Below are positions 55,213-64,000 of a DNA stretch of 64,000 nt, piece by piece. Each line of letters begins with the position of its first letter. Within the stretch, counting starts at the first letter, position 1. The notes below the pieces were generated by a model. It did no database searches. It was not told where the DNA came from and saw only the letters and a list, made by a program, of their open reading frames with translations. Source of the DNA: Enterococcus villorum. GTDB lineage: Bacteria; Bacillota; Bacilli; Lactobacillales; Enterococcaceae. The stretch covers positions 1-64,000 of the forward strand of contig NZ_BJWF01000002.1 of assembly GCF_007990225.1 (NCBI RefSeq), in the 5' to 3' direction. The translations under genes were made by a program, and so were the position numbers.

Positions 55213-56256
55213 ATGTTAACACAAAGACAAAGTGATATTTTACGTCTAATCATCCAAAGCTATACGAGTAGTGGCGTGCCCGTTGGTTCCAAAACATTAA
55301 TGGAAGAAGGAGTCGAGGCGAGTTCAGCAACGATTCGTAATGACATGAAAGCTTTAGAAGATGAAGGTCTATTACTTAAAACCCATTCATCCTCAGGAAG
55401 GATTCCTTCTGCGTTAGGTTATCGTCATTATGTGGATCATTTGCTTAAACCTGCTCGTGTAACAAATGATGATTTGCAGCAGATTCGGCAGTCTTTAAGT
55501 AAAGAATTTCATGAAATTAACGAGATCATTAAACAATCTGCTGAGATTTTATCCGAGCTGACTAGTTACACAACCTTCTCGTTAGGACCAGAAATCAAAG
55601 ACCGCCGCTTGACTGGATTTCGCATTGTTCCTTTAAATAGTCGTCAAGTAATTGCTATTGTGGTAACAGATAAAGGAAATGTAGAAAGCCAAGTTTTTAC
55701 GCTTCCTGAATACTTAGGAAGTCAAGATTTAGAAAAAATTGTTCGTATTGTTAATGATCGTTTAGTAGGCGAACCATTAATGACGGTTTACCATAAATTG
55801 CGAACGGAAATACCAATGATCTTGCATAAGTACTTTCAGACTACTGAAGGGATATCTAATCTTTTTGACACGGTACTCGGGCATGCGTTTGAAGACAAAA
55901 TTTATGTAAGTGGGCAAATGAATCTGTTAGATTATGAACCCCATCAAGATCTTGATCAATTCAAATCAATGTTTTCGTTTATGACAGACACTTATGAATT
56001 AACACAAATGATTGTTCCAACAGACAGTAACATTCATATTAAAATTGGCTCTGAATTAGGAAATGATCTTTTGCAAAATATGAGTATGATTCAAGCAAGT
56101 TATGAGATTACTGGGCACGGTCGAGGTACAATAGCATTGCTAGGACCAACAAATATGCCTTATTCTAAAATGTTGGGTTTGGTGGATGTTTATCGTCAAG
56201 AATTAGCAATGAAACTTGCTGATTATTATCGATCACTTGATTTGTCTGGTTCATAA
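55213..56256 (+). CDS. hrcA: Heat-inducible transcription repressor HrcA
   Basis: About 347 aa; ATG 55213 with GAGGTGAGG. N-terminal winged helix (RQSDILRLIIQSYTSSGVPV, SSATIRNDMKALEDEGLL), then a GAF-like dimerisation domain and the C-terminal segment HGRGTIALLGPTNMPY. HrcA, stabilised by GroEL, represses chaperone genes by binding CIRCE; here it represses its own operon through the two sites upstream. Confidence 0.95.
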   Translation: MLTQRQSDILRLIIQSYTSSGVPVGSKTLMEEGVEASSATIRNDMKALEDEGLLLKTHSSSGRIPSALGYRHYVDHLLKPARVTNDDLQQIRQSLSKEFHEINEIIKQSAEILSELTSYTTFSLGPEIKDRRLTGFRIVPLNSRQVIAIVVTDKGNVESQVFTLPEYLGSQDLEKIVRIVNDRLVGEPLMTVYHKLRTEIPMILHKYFQTTEGISNLFDTVLGHAFEDKIYVSGQMNLLDYEPHQDLDQFKSMFSFMTDTYELTQMIVPTDSNIHIKIGSELGNDLLQNMSMIQASYEITGHGRGTIALLGPTNMPYSKMLGLVDVYRQELAMKLADYYRSLDLSGS

Positions 56257-56302
56257 TGTATGAAACAAATAACTGACTGAATAACGAAAGGGAGAGTGTA
56301 TC

Positions 56303-56866
56303 GTGAAAGAAAACCAAGAAGAGTTAGATAAAGAAGTAACGGATGTGCAAGAAGATATCGAAATCGATACGGAAGCTACAGAGGACTCAGGGGTTTCTGA
56401 TGTCGAAGCAGAAGAATTCGAGCTGATAAATTTAAAAGCGGAACTTGAAGAAATGGAAGATAAGTTCTTGCGTGCCCGTGCAGAGATTGCTAACATGGCA
56501 AATCGTGGGAAAAATGAACGGGAACAATTACAAAAATATCGTTCACAAGATTTAGCAAAAAAATTATTACCTTCCATTGATAACTTGGAACGTGCTTTGG
56601 CAACTGATGTATCAGACGACCATGGAGCAAGTTTAAAAAAAGGTGTCGAAATGGTATTAGAAAGTCTTAAACAAGCACTTAAAGAAGAAGGAATCGAAAA
56701 AATTCCTGCAAAAGGTGAGGCTTTTGATCCGAATCTTCATCAAGCAGTTCAAACAGTGCCTGCAACCGAGGAACTTTCGGCTGATACAATTGTCGAAGTA
56801 TTGCAAGAAGGATACAAACTACATGACCGTGTATTAAGACCAACGATGGTAATTGTCGCACAATAA
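56303..56866 (+). CDS. grpE: Nucleotide exchange factor GrpE
   Basis: A 187-aa protein starting at GTG 56303 with AAAGGGAGAG upstream. An acidic, disordered N-terminus (about 1-40), a long coiled coil ([20 protein letters not shown]), then the beta-wing domain with [14 protein letters not shown] and [18 protein letters not shown]. It drives ADP release from DnaK. Second gene of the hrcA-grpE-dnaK operon. Confidence 0.95.
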   Translation: MKENQEELDKEVTDVQEDIEIDTEATEDSGVSDVEAEEFELINLKAELEEMEDKFLRARAEIANMANRGKNEREQLQKYRSQDLAKKLLPSIDNLERALATDVSDDHGASLKKGVEMVLESLKQALKEEGIEKIPAKGEAFDPNLHQAVQTVPATEELSADTIVEVLQEGYKLHDRVLRPTMVIVAQ

Positions 56867-56895
56867 AGTCATAATATAGATAGAATAATAATTGA

Positions 56896-58746
<1,851 letters not shown>

Positions 58747-59089
58747 TTCACTCATCAAAGTAGACGCAATTAGACTATCTTTTGATCAATGACAAGTTTC
58801 GGGTAAAGGGTAAGGGTGACTCTTTATCTAGACTTGTTAATAGAAAATGAAGGTCTTTGAACGCTTCATTAGGCAGTGGTTGCTAAGAATAGCTGGGTCT
58901 ATAAAGAGGGGATTTAAAATTATTGTTTTTATCGATCTGTATTTTTAGAACTACTCATGTTTAAAGCCAAAGTTGCTACTTTGGCTTTTTCTTTTGAAAA
59001 TACTACAAAGTTGCAGTTTTGGTTTTAGTAAAAATATGATATGATAACAAGCGACGTGGAAATGATGAGAACCAATAGGAGGAAAGCCT
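58747..59089 (+). promoter_or_regulatory. dnaK-dnaJ spacer: terminator and dnaJ promoter
   Basis: AAAGCCAAAGT and ACTTTGGCTTTTT (58963-58990, 4-base loop) make a terminator. Downstream, TTGCAG (59011-59016), 18-bp spacer and TATGAT (59035-59040) make a promoter about 45 bp before dnaJ. No CIRCE is seen here, so dnaJ can be transcribed apart from the HrcA-controlled genes. The first 200 bp of the spacer show nothing recognisable. Confidence 0.65.
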
Positions 59090-60256
59090 ATGGCAACAAA
59101 ACGTGATTATTACGAAGTCTTAGGACTCTCAAAAGGAGCTTCTGAAGACGAAATTAAAAAAGCTTATCGCAAGCTATCAAAAAAGTATCATCCAGATATT
59201 AACAAAGAATCTGATGCAGAAGAAAAATTTAAAGAAGTATCGGAAGCTTATGAAATTTTGAGTGACCCACAAAAGCGTGCAGCATATGACCAATATGGAC
59301 ATGCTGGCACAGATCCAAATTATGGAGCTGGTGGAGCCGGTGGTGGCTTTGGCGGTTTTGGTGGATTTTCTAGTGGTGGCTTCGGTGGTTTTGAAGATAT
59401 CTTTGATTCATTCTTTGGCGGTGGCGGTCGTACAGTGGACCCCAATGCACCTAGACAAGGAGCCGATTTACAATATACAGTAGATTTATCTTTTGAAGAA
59501 GCTATTTTTGGCGTGGAAAAAGAAATTAAGTACAACCGTGAAGAAACCTGCCATACGTGTCATGGTAATGGAGCAAAACCAGGAACGCAACCAACCACTT
59601 GTCATAAGTGTCATGGATCAGGAACAATTAATGTTGAACGTCAAACACCTCTTGGACGTGTGATGAGTCGTCAAACTTGTGATGTTTGTCATGGCACAGG
59701 GAAAGAGATAAAAGAACCTTGTCCAACTTGTCATGGCTCTGGTCATGAAAAGAAAGCACATTCTGTAAAAGTGAATGTACCAGCCGGTGTGGAAGAAGGC
59801 CAACAAATGCGTTTGGCAGGACAAGGTGAAGCAGGAGAAAACGGAGGGCCATTTGGGGATTTATATGTGGTATTCCGTGTAGAAGAAAGTGATATTTTTG
59901 ATCGTGATGGCTCTGAAATTTATTATGAATTGCCATTAAGCTTTGTTCAAGCAGCGTTAGGGGATGAAGTACAGGTTCCAACGGTTCATGGGGATGTGAA
60001 ATTAAAAATTCCTGCTGGAACGCAAACCGGTACGAACTTCCGTTTAAGAGGTAAGGGAGCGCCTAAACTTCGTGGTGGAGCAACTGGCGACCAGCATGTG
60101 AAAGTAAAATTAATCACACCTAAAAACTTAAATGAACAGCAACGTGAAGCGCTACGTGCATTTGCAGCTGCTGGAGGAATGAAAGTAGAAGAGCAACAAG
60201 AAGATGGTTTCTTTGATAAAGTCAAAGATGCTTTTGGCGGTAAGAAAAGAAAATAA
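59090..60256 (+). CDS. dnaJ: Co-chaperone DnaJ (Hsp40)
   Basis: A 388-aa class A J-protein: J domain with the HPD tripeptide (KKYHPDINK, about 30-38), Gly/Phe-rich region (about 75-115), four zinc-finger repeats CxxCxGxG ([32 protein letters not shown]), then the C-terminal substrate-binding domains. It delivers clients to DnaK and stimulates its ATPase. Ribosome binding site AGGAGGAAAG. Confidence 0.97.
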   Translation: MATKRDYYEVLGLSKGASEDEIKKAYRKLSKKYHPDINKESDAEEKFKEVSEAYEILSDPQKRAAYDQYGHAGTDPNYGAGGAGGGFGGFGGFSSGGFGGFEDIFDSFFGGGGRTVDPNAPRQGADLQYTVDLSFEEAIFGVEKEIKYNREETCHTCHGNGAKPGTQPTTCHKCHGSGTINVERQTPLGRVMSRQTCDVCHGTGKEIKEPCPTCHGSGHEKKAHSVKVNVPAGVEEGQQMRLAGQGEAGENGGPFGDLYVVFRVEESDIFDRDGSEIYYELPLSFVQAALGDEVQVPTVHGDVKLKIPAGTQTGTNFRLRGKGAPKLRGGATGDQHVKVKLITPKNLNEQQREALRAFAAAGGMKVEEQQEDGFFDKVKDAFGGKKRK

Positions 60257-60303
60257 AAAGAGCAAATCGATGAGTAAGTATACTTGTCGATTTGCTCTTT
60301 TTA
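60257..60303. terminator. Bidirectional terminator between dnaJ and glnQ
   Basis: AAAGAGCAAATCGA (60257-60270) and TCGATTTGCTCTTT (60287-60300): a perfect 14-bp stem with A- and T-tracts on the two sides. Confidence 0.9.
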
Positions 60304-60357
60304 ATTCTTGCTTTTAAGAGGTAAAGCTAAATTTTTCCTCTTTTTTCTTTTTGTAAG

Positions 60358-61095
60358 TTAAATATCTAATACTTTATCTAAGAAATCTTTTGTTCGTACG
60401 TTTTGTGGGTGTTCAAAAATTTGTTGAGGCGTGCCATCTTCAAGGAAATTACCACCATCAATAAACATGACGCGGTTGGCAACTTCTTTGGCAAAACCCA
60501 TTTCGTGTGTAACGATGACCATGGTCATCCCTTGTTTAGCTAATTTTTTCATAACGTTTAGTACGTCGCCAACCATTTCGGGATCCAGCGCAGAAGTCGG
60601 TTCATCAAAGAGCATGATATCGGGATTCATTGCTAAAGCTCGTGCAATCGCAACTCGTTGTTTTTGTCCCCCGGAAAGCATTTCTGGGTACATGTCTTTT
60701 TTATCTTCGAGACCGACAGTTTGTAATAGTTTAACTGCTTTTTTTTCTGCTTCTTCTTTTGACTCTTTCTTCAAATCCATTGGAGCTAAAGTAATGTTTT
60801 CTAGCACGGATAAATGAGGAAAAAGATTGAAATGTTGAAAGACCATACCAATATGTTGTCTGATTAAATTGATATCGGTATTCTTATCCATTAAATGTGC
60901 GCCATCGATGATAATTTCGCCGTCTGTTGGTTCTTCCAATCGATTCAAACATCGTAAAAATGTACTTTTTCCTGAACCCGAAGGACCAATAATGCAGACA
61001 ACCTCTCCTTCGTTGATCGAAACGTTGATATCGTTTAAAACAGTATTGTCTCCATATTTTTTTACAAGATGTTCCACTAAAATTTTTTCTGCCAT
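60358..61095 (-). CDS. glnQ: Amino-acid ABC transporter ATPase (GlnQ-type)
   Basis: A 245-aa ATPase: Walker A GPSGSGKS (38-45), Q-loop [10 protein letters not shown], signature LSGGQKQR, Walker [13 protein letters not shown] and switch His in VTHEMGFA. It belongs to the polar amino-acid uptake subfamily and energises the permease encoded immediately upstream on the same strand (1-bp gap). Glutamine is the likeliest substrate; glutamate or another polar amino acid is possible. Confidence 0.9.
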   Translation of the reverse strand: MAEKILVEHLVKKYGDNTVLNDINVSINEGEVVCIIGPSGSGKSTFLRCLNRLEEPTDGEIIIDGAHLMDKNTDINLIRQHIGMVFQHFNLFPHLSVLENITLAPMDLKKESKEEAEKKAVKLLQTVGLEDKKDMYPEMLSGGQKQRVAIARALAMNPDIMLFDEPTSALDPEMVGDVLNVMKKLAKQGMTMVIVTHEMGFAKEVANRVMFIDGGNFLEDGTPQQIFEHPQNVRTKDFLDKVLDI

Positions 61096-61096
61096 C

Positions 61097-62593
61097 TTAT
61101 TTCACCTTCTTTTCTAAAACTTTCGCTAATTTTGTTAGAATCGTAATTAAGATCAAATACATGATAGCGATGATGAGGTAAACATACGTACTCTGTGTCG
61201 TGCGTGCCACGATTATTTTTCCGGTTTGTAACAGTTCTACTACGCCAATCGCTGAAATAATCGTTGTATCTTTTAAAGAAATAACAAACTGATTGACGAA
61301 AGAAGGCAACATAATTTTAATTGCTTGTGGGAGAATAATCTTTTGCATTGTCCGATTGTAAGAAAGTCCTAAACTGCGAGAGGCTTCCATTTGCCCAACT
61401 GGCACAGCCTTAATTCCACCACGAACGATTTCGGCAATATAAGCACTTGCATTCAAGGTAAGTGTGATGACTCCAGCAATAAAGTCTGGGATAGTAAAGC
61501 CAACAATACCTGGTAAGCCAAAGAAAATAAAGAATGCAAGAACCATCATTGGAATACCACGGATAATATCAACATAAATCGTAGCGATCGTTCGTAACGC
61601 CTTAATCGGTGCGACGCTAAATAAACCAAAAATGACTCCGACAATTAAAGCTAAAGCAAATGAAATCAATGTCAGTAAAATAGTTTTCCATAATCCTTTA
61701 AGTAAAGATTTATAGTTGTTTTGTAATACACTTATTAACGTTGATTCGTTTTTTTGATTAGCGGTGGTATTAGTATCAGTTGAAATGTATTTGTCAAGAA
61801 TTTTATCGTATTTACCTGTCCGTTTTAATTCTTTTAGACCTTCATTGAACATTTGTAAAAGTTCAGGATTTTGCCCTTTTTTGACAGCAAAAGCATATTG
61901 ACCGCCAGATTCTTTGGCGATGGGAGTTGCTAATTCTTGCCCGTTTTTAATGGCGTATCCAATGACAGGATAATCATCCATCATGGCATCAATGGCTCCG
62001 ACTTTTAGACCATCGTATAGTTGATCAGCAGCATCAAAGTATTTGATCGTATAGCCATATTGATTTTCATGGGCACTTAAAAAATCAGCACTTTCAGTTC
62101 CCACTTTGGCGCCAACTTTTTTTCCTTTTAGATCCTTGTAAGAATTAATTGATTTGTCGCCTTTTTTTACAGCGATTTGGATGCCACTATCAAAGTAAGG
62201 GTCTGAGAAATCGTAGCTTCTCTTACGCTCGTCAGTAACGGTCATGCCTGAGATTACTCCGTCAGCTTGTCCTGAATCTAGTGCTTGTAAAGCGGCAGAA
62301 AAACCGCGATAATCCATGCGTACGGTGAAACCTTGTAGCTTAGCAATTTCTTCCATTAAGCGAACATCGATGCCTTCGTATTTGCCTTCAGCGTTCTGAA
62401 ACTCAAAGGGAGCGAAAGCAGAATCGCTAGCAATCACATAAGTCTCTTTTTTGGGTTCTATTTTTTTCATTGTTTCGCTTGTACTTGACTCTTCTATATT
62501 TTTATCATCTGCATGCACAGAGGTGCTAAGTACAAATGTAATAAGTCCTATCATTATGAAAATAATGGGATGAAACAAATGCTTTTTTTTCAT
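61097..62593 (-). CDS. Fused substrate-binding/permease protein (GlnP-type)
   Basis: About 498 aa. ATG 62593 has AGGAGG eight bases upstream; longer frames lack a site. A signal/anchor segment (1-36), one periplasmic-type binding domain (about 48-270; [40 protein letters not shown]), then a permease domain (about 285-498) with five or so helices and the EAA loop [20 protein letters not shown]. Fusion of the binding domain to the permease is typical of Gram-positive GlnP/GlnH systems; here one binding domain is present, unlike the two of lactococcal GlnP. Confidence 0.9.
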   Translation of the reverse strand: MKKKHLFHPIIFIMIGLITFVLSTSVHADDKNIEESSTSETMKKIEPKKETYVIASDSAFAPFEFQNAEGKYEGIDVRLMEEIAKLQGFTVRMDYRGFSAALQALDSGQADGVISGMTVTDERKRSYDFSDPYFDSGIQIAVKKGDKSINSYKDLKGKKVGAKVGTESADFLSAHENQYGYTIKYFDAADQLYDGLKVGAIDAMMDDYPVIGYAIKNGQELATPIAKESGGQYAFAVKKGQNPELLQMFNEGLKELKRTGKYDKILDKYISTDTNTTANQKNESTLISVLQNNYKSLLKGLWKTILLTLISFALALIVGVIFGLFSVAPIKALRTIATIYVDIIRGIPMMVLAFFIFFGLPGIVGFTIPDFIAGVITLTLNASAYIAEIVRGGIKAVPVGQMEASRSLGLSYNRTMQKIILPQAIKIMLPSFVNQFVISLKDTTIISAIGVVELLQTGKIIVARTTQSTYVYLIIAIMYLILITILTKLAKVLEKKVK

Positions 62594-62633
62594 AATCAGC
62601 CTCCTAAAAATAAATAATTTTTCATATTTTTTT

Positions 62634-62663
62634 ATTATAAGTGAAAAGTAATAATTGTTACAA
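62634..62663 (-). promoter_or_regulatory. Promoter of the GlnP-GlnQ operon
   Basis: On the minus strand: TTGTAA (62663-62658), 18-bp spacer, TATAAT (62639-62634), about 40 bp before the ATG at 62593. Confidence 0.65.
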
Positions 62664-62770
62664 GTTGAGGACATTGAAAACATAAAAATAATCATCTGTT
62701 TGTTACAATCTATGTGATAAAATATAACATACGATGGTTGTTGTTTTGCTTTTAACAAGAGAACACAACG

Positions 62771-62800
62771 TTGGCGAAAGTATGTTCGGTGTGGTATAAT
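62771..62800 (+). promoter_or_regulatory. uvrB promoter with LexA (SOS) box
   Basis: TTGGCG (62771-62776), 18-bp spacer and TATAAT (62795-62800). CGAAAGTATGTTCG (62775-62788) matches the Gram-positive SOS box CGAACRNRYGTTCG with one change and overlaps the -35 and spacer, so LexA binding would block transcription. This predicts DNA-damage induction of uvrB. Confidence 0.8.
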
Positions 62801-62883
62801 AGTCAAATAAGGAATGCCTTTGCTTTCCTTTTCTTTTTTGTGGTCGTAAAATGAAGAGGAAAGAACGAAAAGGAGGATGAAAA

Positions 62884-64000
62884 ATGATAGAAAGAGATAC
62901 CTCCCGACACTTTGAATTGGTGTCAAAATATCAACCAGCAGGCGATCAACCTGAGGCGATCAACCAATTAGTGGATGGTGTCATTGAAGGGAAAAAAGCA
63001 CAGATACTTCTAGGAGCAACGGGAACTGGGAAAACTTATACTGTTTCGAATCTAATCGAAAAAGTAAATAAGCCAACACTGATTATTGCTCATAACAAAA
63101 CACTCGCTGGACAACTGTATGGAGAATTTAAAGAATTTTTTCCTAACAATGCCGTTGAATACTTTGTTTCTTATTATGATTACTATCAACCGGAAGCTTA
63201 TGTTCCTTCTAGTGATACTTATATTGAAAAAGATTCTAGCGTAAATGACGAAATTGATAAATTACGACATTCGGCGACTAGTTCATTACTGGAGCGAAAT
63301 GATGTGATCGTCATTGCTTCTGTTTCTTGTATTTTTGGGTTAGGGTCACCTTTTGAGTACCAAAAACAAGTTGTTTCCATTAGAAAGGGAGCTGAAATTG
63401 ATCGTAATCAATTGATTCGTGAGCTTGTTAGTATCCAGTTTGAACGAAATGATATTGATTTTCAGCGCGGTCGTTTTCGAGTGCGTGGTGATGTCGTGGA
63501 AATCTTTCCGGCCTCTCGTGATGAACGTGCGCTACGTGTTGAATTTTTTGGAGATGAAGTCGAAAGAATCCGCGAAGTGAATGCGTTGACAGGCGAAGTA
63601 TTAGGGGAGACAGAACACGTAGCCATCTTTCCGGCCACCCACTTCGTGACGGATGATGAACATATGGAGCAAGCTGTCGGGAATATTAAAACAGAGTTGG
63701 AACAACGTTTAATGGTTCTACGAAATGAAAATAAATTACTTGAAGCCCAACGGTTGGAGCAACGAACAAATTATGATATCGAAATGATGTTAGAGATGGG
63801 CTATACTTCTGGAATTGAAAATTACTCACGCCATATGGATGGCCGTAAAGAAGGGGAACCCCCTTATACATTGCTTGATTTCTTTCCTGAGGATTCGTTG
63901 ATTGTTATTGATGAATCACATGTGACGATGCCGCAGATCCGTGGCATGTACAATGGTGACCGAGCAAGAAAACAAATGTTAGTAGATTACGGTTTTCGAT
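62884..64000 (+). CDS. uvrB: Excinuclease ABC subunit B (5' part)
   Basis: ATG 62884 with AAAGGAGG; the frame is open to the window edge (372 codons seen of about 660). Visible motifs: [17 protein letters not shown], Walker A GATGTGKT (about residues 39-46), the beta-hairpin region [20 protein letters not shown], and the DEAD-type IVIDESHVT motif. UvrB verifies damage with UvrA and recruits UvrC. The rest lies beyond the window. Confidence 0.96.
   Translation, partial: MIERDTSRHFELVSKYQPAGDQPEAINQLVDGVIEGKKAQILLGATGTGKTYTVSNLIEKVNKPTLIIAHNKTLAGQLYGEFKEFFPNNAVEYFVSYYDYYQPEAYVPSSDTYIEKDSSVNDEIDKLRHSATSSLLERNDVIVIASVSCIFGLGSPFEYQKQVVSIRKGAEIDRNQLIRELVSIQFERNDIDFQRGRFRVRGDVVEIFPASRDERALRVEFFGDEVERIREVNALTGEVLGETEHVAIFPATHFVTDDEHMEQAVGNIKTELEQRLMVLRNENKLLEAQRLEQRTNYDIEMMLEMGYTSGIENYSRHMDGRKEGEPPYTLLDFFPEDSLIVIDESHVTMPQIRGMYNGDRARKQMLVDYGFR

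Noticed and set aside
62594-62926. N-terminal extension of the amino-acid permease protein beyond ATG 62593
   Set aside because: The extra residues cover the promoter and the uvrB upstream region, and ATG 62593 has a perfect AGGAGG and begins a normal signal sequence.

Overview
The window is AT-rich Firmicute DNA. A chromosomal block at the right end (hemW, hrcA-grpE-dnaK-dnaJ with CIRCE operators, a GlnQ/GlnPH-type transporter, uvrB), together with WxL-domain and LPXTG surface proteins, points to Enterococcus, probably near E. faecium/hirae/durans/mundtii. This is inferred from protein families, not from a database search. Nothing here is tRNA, rRNA or CRISPR.

Layout. 0.4-1.9 kb: a glucose 1-dehydrogenase-like SDR and an excisionase-type HTH protein. 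2.3-4.2 kb: a compact peptide-modification cassette made of a 28-residue Cys-containing precursor, a hairpin attenuator, a radical SAM/SPASM enzyme and a PqqD-like recognition protein. This is the best candidate for an undescribed system. 4.5-9.0 kb: a five-gene WxL surface-complex operon. 9.3-11.4 kb: a GHKL sensor kinase facing a convergent LytTR regulator. 11.6-18.5 kb: a host-glycan degradation cluster (GH38, GH3, GH20), mostly broken. 18.5 kb: yccF. 19.4-24.4 kb: two tandem M60 (enhancin/mucinase) proteins, the second frameshifted. 25.0-26.9 kb: an internalin-like LRR protein. 26.9-27.2 kb: a relic of a relE toxin region that also exists at 42.7 kb. 27.6-29.9 kb: a second GHKL/LytTR pair whose kinase is split at an A9 run. 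31.1-34.2 kb: a large LPKTG-anchored adhesin. 34.7-38.1 kb: an Mrr-type nuclease, decayed genes, an integrase tail remnant and hairpin repeats.

From about 38.09 to 53.77 kb lies an integrated element bounded by a 15-bp direct repeat. It holds a secreted bacteriocin-like protein with a small membrane partner, a zeta-type kinase with small helical proteins, a truncated DNA methylase joined to an adhesin tail, a type I toxin-antitoxin, a relBE pair with a nonsense mutation in the toxin, a Tcp/Tn916-like conjugation module (TcpC, D, E, VirB4, VirB6-like, CHAP lysozyme), a second secreted protein next to a CPBP protease, and a tyrosine integrase. No relaxase or coupling ATPase is present, so the element looks unable to transfer by itself. 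It ends 31 bp before the hemW start codon. An integrase-tail copy just outside its left end suggests that a previous element used the same target.

Reading the window as a whole: the left 54 kb is an accessory region for host contact (WxL, LPXTG, LRR, mucinase, glycosidases) and competition (RiPP, bacteriocin-like genes, TA modules). Several of its genes carry frameshifts or nonsense mutations, while I see none in the 10 kb housekeeping block. That contrast suggests real decay, or slippage at A-runs, rather than uniform sequencing error, but raw reads would be needed to settle it.
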